A stretch of 64,000 nucleotides of DNA, taken from NCBI GenBank assembly GCA_039962225.1, contig JAMPKV010000009.1, forward strand, positions 289,066 through 353,065, written 5' to 3'. The position numbers and the translations under genes are program-made. The notes below the pieces were generated by a model. It ran no database searches. It had not been told where the DNA came from and saw nothing but the letters and a program-made list of their open reading frames with translations. The stretch comes from Microcoleus sp. AS-A8. Lineage in GTDB: Bacteria > Cyanobacteriota > Cyanobacteriia > Cyanobacteriales > Coleofasciculaceae. Below are positions 53,671 through 63,748 of the stretch, one piece after another. Every line of letters starts with the position of its first letter. Position 1 is the first letter of the stretch.

Positions 53671-55365
53671 ATGAAGCTGTGTGATTGGTTTCAATATTCG
53701 GACAGGGAAAAACCTCCTTACAATCCCACCACTGGCACCACAATCACCATCGAAAGATTTTGGCGAGATGAATCAAGTGAAATTGACTCCCCGGACTGGC
53801 GATGTGAAGAATGGCTGATTCGCTCTGCTCTTGTTCCAGTCGATCAGTTGAACACGGCTGCCGCTGAGATTGCATCACCTCATTATCTAACCTTTGAAAT
53901 GGGCTGGAACTCTGAGGATCAATTTAGCTTTGGGGACTATTCCCAATATGGAGATATTCAACTATATGCTTTAGCTCGATTAGTTAAGCATCCAGTTAGT
54001 CAGGATTTCTCTGTTGAGTTAAGTCATGAGTTTATCACTTATCATGCTTTGCAAAAAAGAAACCAGTTTCAGCACTACCATCCAATAGATAATATTCTAG
54101 TTGCTGAGACTAACCTGGATTCTCATGAAATTTACGATCCTACAGCTAGGGTAATCATTCATCGTGACTATTTACGTGACTTCTTATCAGCCTTGGGTAT
54201 GGGATTACTAATTTCTGTAACTGCCGATCGCTTTGCAAATGCAGCAAGAGAAGAGGATCTTGAGTTTGAGCCAATTGAAGACAAGCAAATTGATAAGCTT
54301 ACTTGGATTTCAACAAATATACATACTCCTGAGTTCACTCATCATAGTTTTTATCGCGGACGCTCTATTTTGCGTCGTAATTTTATAATCGAACCTTATG
54401 ATAGACCGAATTTTGAGCGTAGTCCTTGGTATTATTTTGGAGAACAACCGATACAAGAATCAGAGTTACCAAGCTTTATAGTGAATGATGAGGGGAAAAG
54501 ACGCGCTTTGCCAAAAGATACTTATCTGGGAAATTATATTAGCAGCGGGATTGGCAAGTTTGGGTATTTATATTTCCGTCCGGAAGTTCTGCAAAAGTAT
54601 CTGCAAGTTCCTGGATACAGCGTATTTTTTCATATGCGAAACTGGGGAGTAGCTTCCTTACCTGGTGATAGAGATACGATTGATGTAGGGATTAATTCCC
54701 AGGAGTTAGTTAATGCTTTTGCTCCCGATATAGCTAATCTGACTCTTGCGGAACAAGCCTATTGGGCATCATTTTCTTCGCTTCCGAGTGGTGAGATTTG
54801 TGAAGAGATGTTCCAAACAAGAATGCAACAGAATCCCCCTCACTCACCCGGAGTAGTCGATTTAATTCGAGATGCTCGATCTAAACTTAACGCTAGTTTT
54901 CAACATCAAGTCTCTGCCGATTTATTTAGTGAGGCAGAGCTAAGTAAGCAAGATCTACGTAGACTAAGCGTAGGGCCAGTAAGTAACCAATTCTCAGAGG
55001 TTCTTGAACTTGCAAAAGTTCTCTATGGGTGGGTTGTTGAAACAATGCAGTTTGCTCCACTTCGTGATACCTTGATTAGTCTGGGGGGAGTAGTAGACAA
55101 AAAGCTAGGGCAGATAAAGCTTTTAGAGAAGATTTTGATAACTAAGGGATTAGAAGAGGCACAAGCTCGATCAATGACGGCTCCTATTGTTGGTTTATAT
55201 GAACTCCGCATAGGTTCAGCACACATCGGTAATCCTGAACTGGAACCTATTTTTCAATTAATGGGAGCGTCAACAATTCCCGAAACGCCAAGAGCCGGAT
55301 GGACTTTGTGTGTTGATGCTGTTGCAAATTGTTTATGTTCAATTGCTGGTACTCTGGAAACTTAA
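53671..55365 (+). CDS. Unrecognised protein, 564 residues
   Basis: A large soluble protein without recognised domain. It has no signal peptide or membrane segment. Landmarks are many aromatic residues in the first two thirds (EPYDRPNFERSPWYYFGEQ, GYLYFRPEVLQKYLQVPGYSVFFHMRNWG), and a helical C-terminal third with SLGGVVDKKLGQIKLLEKILITKGLEE and a possible effector-like VGLYELRIGSAHIGNPELEP segment resembling apoptosis/HEPN-like helical regions only in style. It sits alone, downstream of the broken Uma2 gene, and is richer in A+T than neighbours. Accessory or defence roles are possible but unproven. Confidence 0.65.
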   Translation: MKLCDWFQYSDREKPPYNPTTGTTITIERFWRDESSEIDSPDWRCEEWLIRSALVPVDQLNTAAAEIASPHYLTFEMGWNSEDQFSFGDYSQYGDIQLYALARLVKHPVSQDFSVELSHEFITYHALQKRNQFQHYHPIDNILVAETNLDSHEIYDPTARVIIHRDYLRDFLSALGMGLLISVTADRFANAAREEDLEFEPIEDKQIDKLTWISTNIHTPEFTHHSFYRGRSILRRNFIIEPYDRPNFERSPWYYFGEQPIQESELPSFIVNDEGKRRALPKDTYLGNYISSGIGKFGYLYFRPEVLQKYLQVPGYSVFFHMRNWGVASLPGDRDTIDVGINSQELVNAFAPDIANLTLAEQAYWASFSSLPSGEICEEMFQTRMQQNPPHSPGVVDLIRDARSKLNASFQHQVSADLFSEAELSKQDLRRLSVGPVSNQFSEVLELAKVLYGWVVETMQFAPLRDTLISLGGVVDKKLGQIKLLEKILITKGLEEAQARSMTAPIVGLYELRIGSAHIGNPELEPIFQLMGASTIPETPRAGWTLCVDAVANCLCSIAGTLET

Positions 55366-55496
55366 TTGGACTTTCGGCAAATAGAAAGCTGTTCGCGAGG
55401 GTTAATAGCTGTAACAACTCAAGCCGCAAGGCGTCCCTACCCACCAGTTAGTCTTGCTAGAGTCACCCCTACTAATCGCGATCGCAAATCTTGTAG

Positions 55497-55521
55497 GTTG
55501 GGTTTCCTTGGTTAACCCAAC
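55497..55521. repeat. Palindrome GTTGGGTT...AACCCAAC
   Basis: Eight-base perfect arms around nine bases; a common type of interspersed palindrome in cyanobacterial intergenic DNA, in the 55366-55604 gap. Confidence 0.7.
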
Positions 55522-55539
55522 ATCTGCAATAGCATCTTG

Positions 55540-55567
55540 GTAGGGGCAAGGCATACCTTACCCCTAC
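55540..55567. repeat. Palindrome GTAGGGG...CCCCTAC
   Basis: Seven-base perfect arms with further pairing inside (CAAGG / CCTTA region), beyond the 3' end of glmS on the minus strand; may terminate glmS. Confidence 0.7.
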
Positions 55568-55604
55568 ATGTAGCAGATAGCGCTAAATAGTACATTCGTA
55601 CTAT

Positions 55605-57503
55605 TTATTCAACAGTCACCGATTTTGCCAGGTTACGGGGCTGGTCAACATCCAATCCGCGCCGTGCAGCAATGTGATAAGCCAACAGTTGCAACGGAAT
55701 CACCGTGAGAATAGGTGAGAGCAACTCTTCCACCACTGGCACCGGTAACAAATCATCAAACGTCTCCGCCGCTTCATGCTCATTCATCGGCGTCACCCCA
55801 ATCAGTCGGGCATCACGCGCTTTTGCTTCTTGGGCATTGGAGAGCACTTTCTCGTAGACTGTACCGGGCATAGCGATCGCAACAACCGGTACCTTCGCAT
55901 CCAACAGTGCGATCGGGCCGTGCTTCATCTCCCCAGCAGGATACCCCTCCGCGTGAATATAGCTAATTTCCTTCAATTTCAGCGCCCCTTCCAGGGCAAT
56001 GGGGAAATTAATTCCGCGTCCCAAAAAGATAAAATCTTGCGTCTCTGCAAAGTTGTGTGCCAATTCCTCGATATAACGTTCCTGACTCTCCAGAATTAAC
56101 TCAATCTGCGCTGGCAATTGCCGCAAACCCACTAAAATTTCCTCCATGCGAGTAGCGGTTAAGGTTTGACGCCGCCATGCCAAATCCAACGCCAAACCGT
56201 AAAACGCCATAAGCTGGCTGACAAAAGTTTTAGTGGCGGCAACACCAATTTCGATGCCTGCATGGGTGTCGATCATCTGATCGACGAGATGTCCAAGAGA
56301 ACTTTCCGGGCGATTGGTAATCCCCAACAGTCGCGGTTCATACTTGGGGAGTTGACCAAAACGACGGCGTTTTTCCATCTCCAGCGCTGCTAGGGTATCC
56401 GCTGTCTCCCCTGACTGGGTGACGCCAATTGTCAGGGTGTTGGCGGTTAGCGGTGCAGGTGCGTAGCGAAACTCAGAGGCATACTGCACCATTGTCGGAA
56501 TCCCAGCTAACTGTTCGAGCAAGTATTTCCCAACTAAACCGGCGTGCCAACTGGTGCCACAGGCGAGGATTTGAATTTGTTCTAAATCAGCGTACAGTTC
56601 CGGCGATGCGCCCAAATTAATCGGGGATTGAGTGACATCGGCTGGATTCCAACTAGCGTCTAGATAAGCTTCTAGACAATTTCGCACCACTCCAGGTTGC
56701 TCATAAATTTCCTTGAGCATAAAGTGCCGGAAGCCCTGTTTTTCCACCAAAACAGGATTCCAGTTGAGGGTGCGGGGATATTTTTTTAAGCGTTCCCCTG
56801 CAAAGTTGTAAACTTCAACACCTAGAGGAGTCAGTCGTGCCAGTTCCCCATTGTCCAGCGTCAGCACAGCGTTAGTATGAGGCACCAAGGCGGGTGTATC
56901 AGAGGCACAGAAAAACTCCCCCTGACCAAAGCCAATAGCTAAAGGCGCTTGTTGACGTGCGACGATCAGTTCATCGGGATAGTCAGCGGAAATCACCGCG
57001 ATCGCAAATGCCCCTTTGAGTTTGTTCACCGTGCCGCGTACCGCCTCTAGCAAGGAATTAGCCTGTTGCGAATTAGCAAGTTGCTCCTGCCTGAGAAACT
57101 CAGCAATTAAGTGGGGAATCACCTCGGTATCTGTATCTGAGCGAAACTCATGCCCTCGCTCCTTTAATTCTTCCCGTAACTCCCGATAATTTTCAATAAT
57201 CCCATTTTGCACAACCGCCACCCTCATGGCACTATCCATGTGAGGATGAGCGTTATATTCCTCTGGCTTGCCGTGAGTCGCCCAGCGAGTATGCCCAATG
57301 CCGAGTTTAGCCGGGTTGACTTCCCGTTCTAGCTTCTCGCGAAGGTTGTAGAGTTTCCCCTTTGCCCGAACACAGTGAATCTCACCTTCCAAAACTGTGG
57401 CAATACCTGCTGAATCGTAGCCCCGGTACTCCAGCTTCTCTAATCCAGCTAGCAAAATGTCCGTAGCCGTTTGGGTGCCAATATAGCCAACGATTCCACA
57501 CAT
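55605..57503 (-). CDS. glmS: Glutamine-fructose-6-phosphate aminotransferase
   Basis: A 632-residue GlmS making glucosamine-6-phosphate from fructose-6-phosphate and glutamine. N-terminal glutaminase domain starts MCGIVGYIGTQTATDILL with catalytic Cys2, and contains GHTRWATHGKPEEYNAHPH; two SIS sugar-isomerase domains follow (ACGTSWHAG, TQSGETADTLAALE; FLGRGINFPIALEGALKLKEISYIHAEGYPAGEMKHGPIAL) and the C-terminal QPRNLAKSVTVE. Full length. No glmS ribozyme signature was seen upstream. Confidence 0.96.
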   Translation of the reverse strand: MCGIVGYIGTQTATDILLAGLEKLEYRGYDSAGIATVLEGEIHCVRAKGKLYNLREKLEREVNPAKLGIGHTRWATHGKPEEYNAHPHMDSAMRVAVVQNGIIENYRELREELKERGHEFRSDTDTEVIPHLIAEFLRQEQLANSQQANSLLEAVRGTVNKLKGAFAIAVISADYPDELIVARQQAPLAIGFGQGEFFCASDTPALVPHTNAVLTLDNGELARLTPLGVEVYNFAGERLKKYPRTLNWNPVLVEKQGFRHFMLKEIYEQPGVVRNCLEAYLDASWNPADVTQSPINLGASPELYADLEQIQILACGTSWHAGLVGKYLLEQLAGIPTMVQYASEFRYAPAPLTANTLTIGVTQSGETADTLAALEMEKRRRFGQLPKYEPRLLGITNRPESSLGHLVDQMIDTHAGIEIGVAATKTFVSQLMAFYGLALDLAWRRQTLTATRMEEILVGLRQLPAQIELILESQERYIEELAHNFAETQDFIFLGRGINFPIALEGALKLKEISYIHAEGYPAGEMKHGPIALLDAKVPVVAIAMPGTVYEKVLSNAQEAKARDARLIGVTPMNEHEAAETFDDLLPVPVVEELLSPILTVIPLQLLAYHIAARRGLDVDQPRNLAKSVTVE

Positions 57504-57721
57504 CTACGCTGTCACTCCTGGTTCACAACCCTGTTTTCAAACTACTTGGCTCTTACTAACACGTCAAGGAGCTTTGCCTTGTACTGAGACAATGGTACTC
57601 ATTTCGTTAAAAAAAGAGGAAACCTCATGGCTCCCTCCATAATTTAAATCCAAATGCTTCTTAAGGATGATTCCTATAGGAATGCCACAACCGCAATGAT
57701 TGAGTAATTTTGACTCACTCT

Positions 57722-58418
<697 letters not shown>

Positions 58419-58862
58419 TTAAGGTTCGGGATATTCTCCACCCACACTGATGGCCGTATTAAACACATCCGCATCAGTAAGGACGATATCACTCATAACG
58501 GCTTGCTCCACATCTGCACTATACAGGTGAGCTTCCGTGAAATCTACATTAATCAGGTTAGCACTATTTAAGCTCGTACTATTGACAAAGGCTCTGGTCA
58601 AATTCGCGTCTCTAAGGTTAGCCCCTGTTAAATCAGCCCCCTCTAAATTCGCATCAACGAGGGTGGCTCCCTGCAAATTAGCATTCCTTAAATCAGCACC
58701 AATGAGGTGGGCACCTGTGAGGTTCGCTCCTGATAAGTCACATCCTGGACATTCATAGGTTTCCAATAATTGTTTAACCTGGACAGGGTTTTCAGCTTTA
58801 ACAGGAGCTGCTAAAAAAGTTGTACTCAATAAAGCTACTGTCAGCAGATGTTTGAGTTGCAT
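58419..58862 (-). CDS. Exported pentapeptide-repeat protein
   Basis: A 147-residue protein with a cleavable signal peptide (MQLKHLLTVALLSTTFLAAPVKA) followed by a short region with CPGC and then about 18 pentapeptide repeats (DLSGANLTGAHLIGADLRNANLQG...). Probably periplasmic or thylakoid lumenal. The CxxC before the first repeat is common in such cyanobacterial proteins. Function unknown. Confidence 0.85.
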   Translation of the reverse strand: MQLKHLLTVALLSTTFLAAPVKAENPVQVKQLLETYECPGCDLSGANLTGAHLIGADLRNANLQGATLVDANLEGADLTGANLRDANLTRAFVNSTSLNSANLINVDFTEAHLYSADVEQAVMSDIVLTDADVFNTAISVGGEYPEP

Positions 58863-59480
58863 AGTGGAGTACCTCCTCAGGTGTTAGCCACGAGTCATTA
58901 GACTCTAACAATAGTTTGCAGGATGTTACTGGCTTTTGCCTTCCTACATTGGGATGATCCTTACAGATGAACCTTTTTCAGAGACTAAGGCTTAATTGGC
59001 TCTTTGGATAGATTTAATAGGTGCTTTTTAGAGCTTGTTCTGCTTGGTTCAACTATCTTATGACGTATCTAAAGGTCTCTATTTTTACCTTCCCTCAGGT
59101 TGAGAGAGACTTTCTCTTACTTACAATTGTAGAGCTTTCTTAGGCCACATGATAGAGATATCCAGGATTCATTTATAACGTTTGAAGCTGCAATTTATAG
59201 GCAAAACGAAACGTAAGCCATCGAATTTTGCTATTTCTTTATTTTGAGGGATGTGGTGGTGTAAATTTTTGAAATTTTCAGGAAGATGCTTCCCCAAAGC
59301 AAAGGGTTGCAGCACCGTCCCCCAGACCCTTGCCCCAGCCGGAACTCATACGAGGACACAGGCATTAGTGATCGCATCGTTGATGAGATTTTGCAACAAT
59401 TCTATGCAGAATCTGAAAGAGATGAGCCTTACGCGGCGAGTGCGATACCATCCAAGTGTAGTCTGCATTACACCTACATT
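58863..59480. other. Intergenic gap
   Basis: 618 bases between divergent genes. It contains one copy of the 17-mer CCGGAACTCATACGAGG at 59339-59355. The frame of the next gene is open back to 59286, but its sequence upstream of 59481 is not clearly protein-like. Confidence 0.4.
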
Positions 59481-59852
59481 ATGGAGCCAGATTCACTACC
59501 CGCAGAGCTGATTCTGACGCACCCGCGTCAGACTCTGGGAAATATCCAACTCGATTGGACACCCCAGCCCGGAAACTATCTCGACTTTGAAGGCCAAACC
59601 TACGCGGTATTAGAACGCCGCCACCGCTATCGACTAAAATCAGGGCGTTATCGATTACATAAAATTGCTCTCTATGTCCAATCCGCTCAACGCCCAACCG
59701 AGAAAAGCCTAATTGCAGGACGCTGGGTGCTGGGTGATGCCAGTTGCTGCTTCAATGCACATTCTGAACTCATTCGTTGTGCCGTCAATCCAGAAGGCCC
59801 ATGTGAATCTTGCCGCTTTTACGAACTCTCTCACTCAGAACTTCAAAGCTGA
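59481..59852 (+). CDS. DUF6464-like conserved protein
   Basis: A 123-residue protein ([62 protein letters not shown]) with four Cys in its C-terminal third ([31 protein letters not shown]) that may bind metal. This cyanobacterial family looks like DUF6464 from memory. ATG 59481 is preferred; the longer frame from 59286 covers a repeat copy. It converges on fmt and overlaps its 3' end by 10 bases. Confidence 0.75.
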   Translation: MEPDSLPAELILTHPRQTLGNIQLDWTPQPGNYLDFEGQTYAVLERRHRYRLKSGRYRLHKIALYVQSAQRPTEKSLIAGRWVLGDASCCFNAHSELIRCAVNPEGPCESCRFYELSHSELQS

Positions 59853-60850
59853 CCGTTTTTCAATACCTCTCCTACGGTTAAACGCATCCCATTTGCAAAA
59901 TCCCAAGCCTTCTGAGGACGTTTGCCCGCTAGTTGTACTTCTCGCAATAACAACATGCCGTCGCCGGTTTGAATAATCGGACCGACTCCCTTGAGTATGC
60001 TCACTACTTCTCCAGGACAGCCCGACTTCTCACCCAGAGAAGACCACTGTTCCTCCAGCCCATCTAATTCTAGGGGCAACTGGGAGAAGTAAGCTGAGCC
60101 AAGGGGAGCTGTGGCGATCACTTTCAGCGCTTTATCCTGGAATAACGACACACAATTGGGAAAAAAACCTCTCACCTGATTATGTAACTCAATCGCCGAT
60201 CGCGACCAATCCAAACAATAATCCGCTTTTTGAATCAGTGGCGCGTAGGTTGCTTGGGAATCATCTTGTGCAATGGGCTGAATTTCCTGACGCTCCAGCT
60301 TCGGAAGCGTTTTAACTAATAAATCTGCACCTAACTCCGATAAAGTCTGCCCCAACTGATGGGCATTATCCAAGAGCTGAATGGGAGTGTATGCTTTCAG
60401 CAGCATTGCTCCGGTATCCATCCCGGCATCCATCAGCATTGTGGTAATGCCAGTTTCGGTTTCCCCGTGATATAGGCACCACTGAATAGGGGCAGCACCC
60501 CGATACTTGGGCAGAATAGAGCCATGGACATTAATACAACCCAGCTTCGGCATATCCAGAATCTCTTGGGAGAGAATTTGTCCATAGGCAACGACGACAA
60601 AAACATCTGCCCCAGTGTCTCGCAACTGCGTGAGGGTTTCAGCGCTCTTTTTCACCCGCTTCGGTTGCCAGACGGGGAGTTGATGGGCTAAGGCGACGGC
60701 TTTTACGGGTGAGGGAGTCAGTTGGTTGCCGCGTCCACGACGCTTATCGGGTTGGGTAACGACGCCCAGTAGCTCAATGTCGGGATAGTCAAGCAAGCGT
60801 TCTAAGCTAGGCACTGCAAACTGGGGAGTACCGAAAAAAATAACTTTCAT
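59843..60850 (-). CDS. fmt: Methionyl-tRNA formyltransferase
   Basis: A 335-residue enzyme that formylates initiator Met-tRNA using 10-formyl-THF. N-terminal formyltransferase domain [20 protein letters not shown], catalytic segment [19 protein letters not shown] (Asn, His and the SLLP-like loop), [18 protein letters not shown], and a C-terminal OB-like domain. Full length. Directly upstream of its ATG is the heptamer repeat tract. Confidence 0.95.
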   Translation of the reverse strand: MKVIFFGTPQFAVPSLERLLDYPDIELLGVVTQPDKRRGRGNQLTPSPVKAVALAHQLPVWQPKRVKKSAETLTQLRDTGADVFVVVAYGQILSQEILDMPKLGCINVHGSILPKYRGAAPIQWCLYHGETETGITTMLMDAGMDTGAMLLKAYTPIQLLDNAHQLGQTLSELGADLLVKTLPKLERQEIQPIAQDDSQATYAPLIQKADYCLDWSRSAIELHNQVRGFFPNCVSLFQDKALKVIATAPLGSAYFSQLPLELDGLEEQWSSLGEKSGCPGEVVSILKGVGPIIQTGDGMLLLREVQLAGKRPQKAWDFANGMRLTVGEVLKNGQL

Positions 60851-60857
60851 GAGGATT

Positions 60858-60970
60858 GAAGGCAGAAGGCAGAAGGCAGAAGGCAGAAGGCAGAAGGCAG
60901 ACCGGAGCTTTGGTGAGGACAGAAGGCAGAAGGCAGACCGGAGCTCATACGAGGACAGAAGGCAGAGGGC
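60858..60970. repeat. AGGCAGA heptamer tract with composite repeats
   Basis: Six consecutive heptamers (GAAGGCA unit) at about 60858-60900 are followed by two imperfect copies of a larger unit (ACCGGAGCT...GAGGACAGAAGGCAG), including the 17-mer CCGGAGCTCATACGAGG at 60938-60954. It fits the STRR class of cyanobacterial heptamer repeats and fills the space between fmt and the OmpA-like gene. Confidence 0.8.
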
Positions 60971-60990
60971 AGGAATCGGCTAACCTACAT

Positions 60991-61929
60991 CTAATCAACT
61001 GCGATTTCAACACGACGATTGCGTTGTCGGTTGGCATCGGTATCGTTAGCGATTAGGGGACGTGTGCCGCCATAGCCCACAACAACCCATCGGTATTGAT
61101 CGCCTAAGGCGCTGACGAGATATTGCTGAACCGCTTTGGCACGGCGAAACGATAGTTCGCGATCGGCGTCGGCGTTAGTATCAGCGTCCATGTGGGCTGT
61201 AATGCGGATTGTGCTTGAAGAGTAGCCGCGCAGATCTGTGATGATTTTATCTAATATCAAACTCGCTTCTGGGCGCAAAATGCTATTGCTCTGATCAAAT
61301 AAGAGGTCGCTGGGCAACGTGAGTTTTAATTTGTCAGCCGATGAGACAGAGTCAGAAACGGGCATGAGTTGATTGGCACTGCTGTTTTCGAGCGCTTGAA
61401 CATCTGGGTTAACGGACGATACTCCTTCGAGTTGCAGGGCGATCGCTTGCATTCGCGTTTCTAATGTTTCGTTGGGACGGCTGCTGCCCAGTTCTGTTTC
61501 TAGCGTTGTCACGGCTTCATTCATTGAATTCAACTGCGCCTGCAACTGGTTCAGCTTCGCTTGTGCCTGTTGTCTTTCGACAGGTGTCAGTTGCGGAAAC
61601 CCAGAGCTGGAAGTTGATGTAGTCTGGGCACTCGACTGAGGTACGCTTACGGGGATCTTTTTGTCAAGACCTTCCAGAACTTTGAAAATTAGGGGCTTCT
61701 CCGGATTGGAGTTGGGATAGACATTAGCGAGGACAATGCCCGCAATCAGGGCTAGACCCCCGCCTACACCCAGCAGTAGCAAGCGGAAAATTAGAACAAG
61801 TAACCACCAAGGTCTAGGGGTTGCTCGCTTAGGGGAAGTCTTAGTGGCTGAACTAGTGGATTGAGTCACCGATTTTCCTGAATTGCATTCAGACCCTAGA
61901 AGAATCATAAAAACAAACGATGAATTCAA
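60991..61929 (-). CDS. OmpA-like peptidoglycan-associated protein
   Basis: A 312-residue protein: basic N-terminus, one membrane helix (about 42-68, WWLLVLIFRLLLLGVGGGLALIAGIVL), a coiled coil (about 118-160, QQAQAKLNQLQAQLNSMNEAVTTLETEL), and a C-terminal OmpA domain with ITAHMDADTNADADRELSFRRAKAVQQYL and RQRNRRVEIAVD. It likely links the inner membrane to peptidoglycan. The start may be Met 61929 or the next Met (61908). Confidence 0.88.
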   Translation of the reverse strand: MNSSFVFMILLGSECNSGKSVTQSTSSATKTSPKRATPRPWWLLVLIFRLLLLGVGGGLALIAGIVLANVYPNSNPEKPLIFKVLEGLDKKIPVSVPQSSAQTTSTSSSGFPQLTPVERQQAQAKLNQLQAQLNSMNEAVTTLETELGSSRPNETLETRMQAIALQLEGVSSVNPDVQALENSSANQLMPVSDSVSSADKLKLTLPSDLLFDQSNSILRPEASLILDKIITDLRGYSSSTIRITAHMDADTNADADRELSFRRAKAVQQYLVSALGDQYRWVVVGYGGTRPLIANDTDANRQRNRRVEIAVD

Positions 61930-62156
61930 TCATGCCCCCATGAGGCTCAAAGTCGCAACCAACCCCACATCGAGGAGAGAACCCAACTCTTAACCTCAAA
62001 GTGAAAACTTTCGTAAAAGACTGACTTGATGAATTCTTAACTTGTTATACATAACATAATGAATATTTCTGTAGTTCTTTGGGCGTTGCCCATTACACAT
62101 AAAGCTCACTTTAGCAACCCCAATCTTTAATGTCCAAAAGAATATTGCGTTGAGTA

Positions 62157-62352
62157 GGAGGGTTTCGCAAGCAACCCTGTTTGCTGCTTTTAGTCATCCT
62201 ACTCACTTATGGCACATGGCAGATGCTGTATCGGCTCAGGAAAGTCAATGTGCCTAGGGTCGTAAACCCCTCAGTGGTGCCATCTTCCTATTCCTCAACC
62301 GAAGTGACTAAAGAAATAGCCCAAGAATATGACTCAATCCAGAGTGACTGAA
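62157..62352 (+). pseudogene. Detached 5' end (signal anchor) of the next gene
   Basis: A plus-strand frame open from TGA 62151-62153 reads FRKQPCLLLLVILLTYGTWQ, a signal-anchor-like helix, then runs to the junction EVTKEIAQEYDSIQSD and TGA. It contains no ATG before the helix; GGAGG at 62157-62161 suggests a lost or unusual start. The next gene continues the same peptide (EIAQD...) after a 40-bp shift, so this is very likely the original N-terminus put out of frame by duplication. Confidence 0.6.
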
Positions 62353-62378
62353 GAAATAGCCCAAGACATGACTCAATC
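62304..62378 (+). repeat. 40-bp-period tandem duplication
   Basis: 62304-62339 and 62344-62378 are the same sequence (GTGACT, AAGAAATAGCCCAAGA, TGACTCAATC) apart from a substitution at the sixth codon-like site and one extra base in copy 1. A 40-bp shift changes the reading frame by one. Confidence 0.88.
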
Positions 62379-63057
62379 AGGAGTGCAAATTGACCCCCTG
62401 GATAGTCCCCATCCCATTCCTTGGAATTGGGTGTTGGCTACCCATGCCGAACTGAGTGCTAGTAACAGTTCAGGGATACGCTACTATCGCAGCCAGTCAC
62501 TTCTTTCTCCTGATGGTCAGTATGCTGCCTATAGTCGCATTCAGATGGAAGGACAGCCGGAGCTATACCAAAGCCGCGTCACGAGTGTGGTCTTTGTAGA
62601 AAATTTACAGACTGGCGATTTACGGACGATCACCGCCTCTTCGCCCTTCGTTGATCATTCTCTGCTCCCAGAGCAAGACGCCGATAGGCTGGGGACAATA
62701 ACCATCTTGGTACCCATTTCTTGGTCAAAATCAAGCGATCGCCTCCTAGTCAGGCAGTTTGAAGGGCTATTTAACAGCACGGAGATTTCGGATTACGCCG
62801 TCGTTTGGGATCGGCGGCAAAATCTGGTGACGACTCTAGCCCCTCAGAGCGTTGAATATGATATGGCTGTGTTATTGGGTTGGAGTCAAAGGCATTCGGA
62901 TCGAATTCTTTTTCGCGCTGGGGAATTAGGTTATGAACGCTGGCCCGTGTGGTCTGTTGATTTGAAGGGTCAAACAACTCTCGCCCTTGAGGATGAACCG
63001 AGGGTTTATGGTCAAGTAATGAACCAAGTTTGGGCAGGACCGCAAGTCCGTTGGTAA
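62329..63057 (+). CDS. Conserved cyanobacterial protein, N-terminally truncated
   Basis: A 242-residue frame for a WD/TolB-like beta-rich protein: IPWNWVLATHAELSASNSSGIRYYRSQSLLSPDGQYAAYSRIQME, VVFVENLQTGDLRTITASSP, LGWSQRHSDRILFRAGELGYERWPVWSVDLKG. Relatives of this type usually carry an N-terminal membrane anchor. The ATG at 62329 is inside the duplicated block and has no ribosome binding site, so the open frame is probably the remainder of a longer gene. Function unknown. Confidence 0.65.
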   Translation: MTQSRVTEEIAQDMTQSGVQIDPLDSPHPIPWNWVLATHAELSASNSSGIRYYRSQSLLSPDGQYAAYSRIQMEGQPELYQSRVTSVVFVENLQTGDLRTITASSPFVDHSLLPEQDADRLGTITILVPISWSKSSDRLLVRQFEGLFNSTEISDYAVVWDRRQNLVTTLAPQSVEYDMAVLLGWSQRHSDRILFRAGELGYERWPVWSVDLKGQTTLALEDEPRVYGQVMNQVWAGPQVRW

Positions 63058-63105
63058 GCTGTTGCCTTTTAAATGGGTGTAACCCTCACCAGAAGCCTGA
63101 TGGAG

Positions 63106-63149
63106 TAGACCTATCTTATCTACTAGAGTATCCCGACAAGATAGGTCTA
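63106..63149. terminator. Strong rho-independent-type terminator
   Basis: TAGACCTATCTT and AAGATAGGTCTA are perfect 12-base arms around a 20-base loop, followed by TTTATTC, 48 bp after the preceding stop. Confidence 0.8.
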
Positions 63150-63213
63150 TTTATTCAAATTTCGGTGCAGACGGAGAAGTCGATGAGGAAAATGCGATCG
63201 CTTCCTCCTGTTC

Positions 63214-63399
63214 CTACTCTGGCTTCTTGTGCCAGTTGCCGTCCTCTCCTTTTTCGTAATCCCGCTTCAGTGCACTCCAAGCCACTTTGAACGCCGTGTC
63301 CTCCTCCTCATACTGTTCAAGTGCGCTAGTGAAGTACTCCGGCTTGCTTCGCTGAAGCCGGAGCTTCAAAGAAACAACCATCATCGTTTCCTGTCTCAT
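63214..63399 (-). pseudogene. Truncated ChaB-like gene
   Basis: A 61-codon minus-strand frame. The C-terminal 39 residues (FTSALEQYEEEDTAFKVAW then SALKRDYEKGEDGNWHKKPE) match the end of the ChaB family, but the conserved start (PxxVRxxLPxHAQ) is missing. The junction is an inverted repeat at 63337-63363, which codes the unrelated N-terminal part. The gene was probably cut by insertion of that element. Confidence 0.6.
63337..63363. repeat. Inverted repeat CTCCGGCTT...AAGCCGGAG
   Basis: Nine-base perfect arms around nine bases, flanked by GAAG and CTTC, at the break of the ChaB-like frame. Confidence 0.75.
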
Positions 63400-63748
63400 T
63401 TGCCATCGCTCTGTTGGGTACTTGTATGGCTACAAGTCAGGAACTAAATCCTGTCCGAGTCTTACACAGCATTTCTGGCTCTTACGAACCTTTATCCCTC
63501 GTGGGAACCCAGGCAGCGACCCGCCTTCCGCAGGTCGTTTATTTCTTTCTCGTACATTCCTGTTTGGTTTATCTTTTACCGCTAGGACGTAACCACAGCG
63601 AACCAGTGACCGGAATCTTTCCCCCTTTCTCACGCTAGTTACCGTGGGTTTGCGTCTAACCGCTACTGTGACCTTTGTTTGCAGCCGTGTGGGTGGGTCA
63701 GCAACCATCTTGACGGTAGCATAAATGTGTTGATAACTGCAACATACT
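63400..63748. other. Structured region, possible end of an IS element
   Basis: 349 bases rich in short inverted repeats (for example GACCTGC...GCGGGTC at about 63526-63546 on the complement) with even base composition and no supported gene. Its layout next to a small ribbon-helix-helix gene recalls the end of an IS200/IS605-type element with a guide RNA, but no transposase is in view. This reading is a guess. Confidence 0.3.

Noticed and set aside
57504..57721. glmS ribozyme or riboswitch upstream of glmS
   Set aside because: The 218 bases show no recognisable pseudoknot core and this riboswitch class is mainly in Firmicutes.
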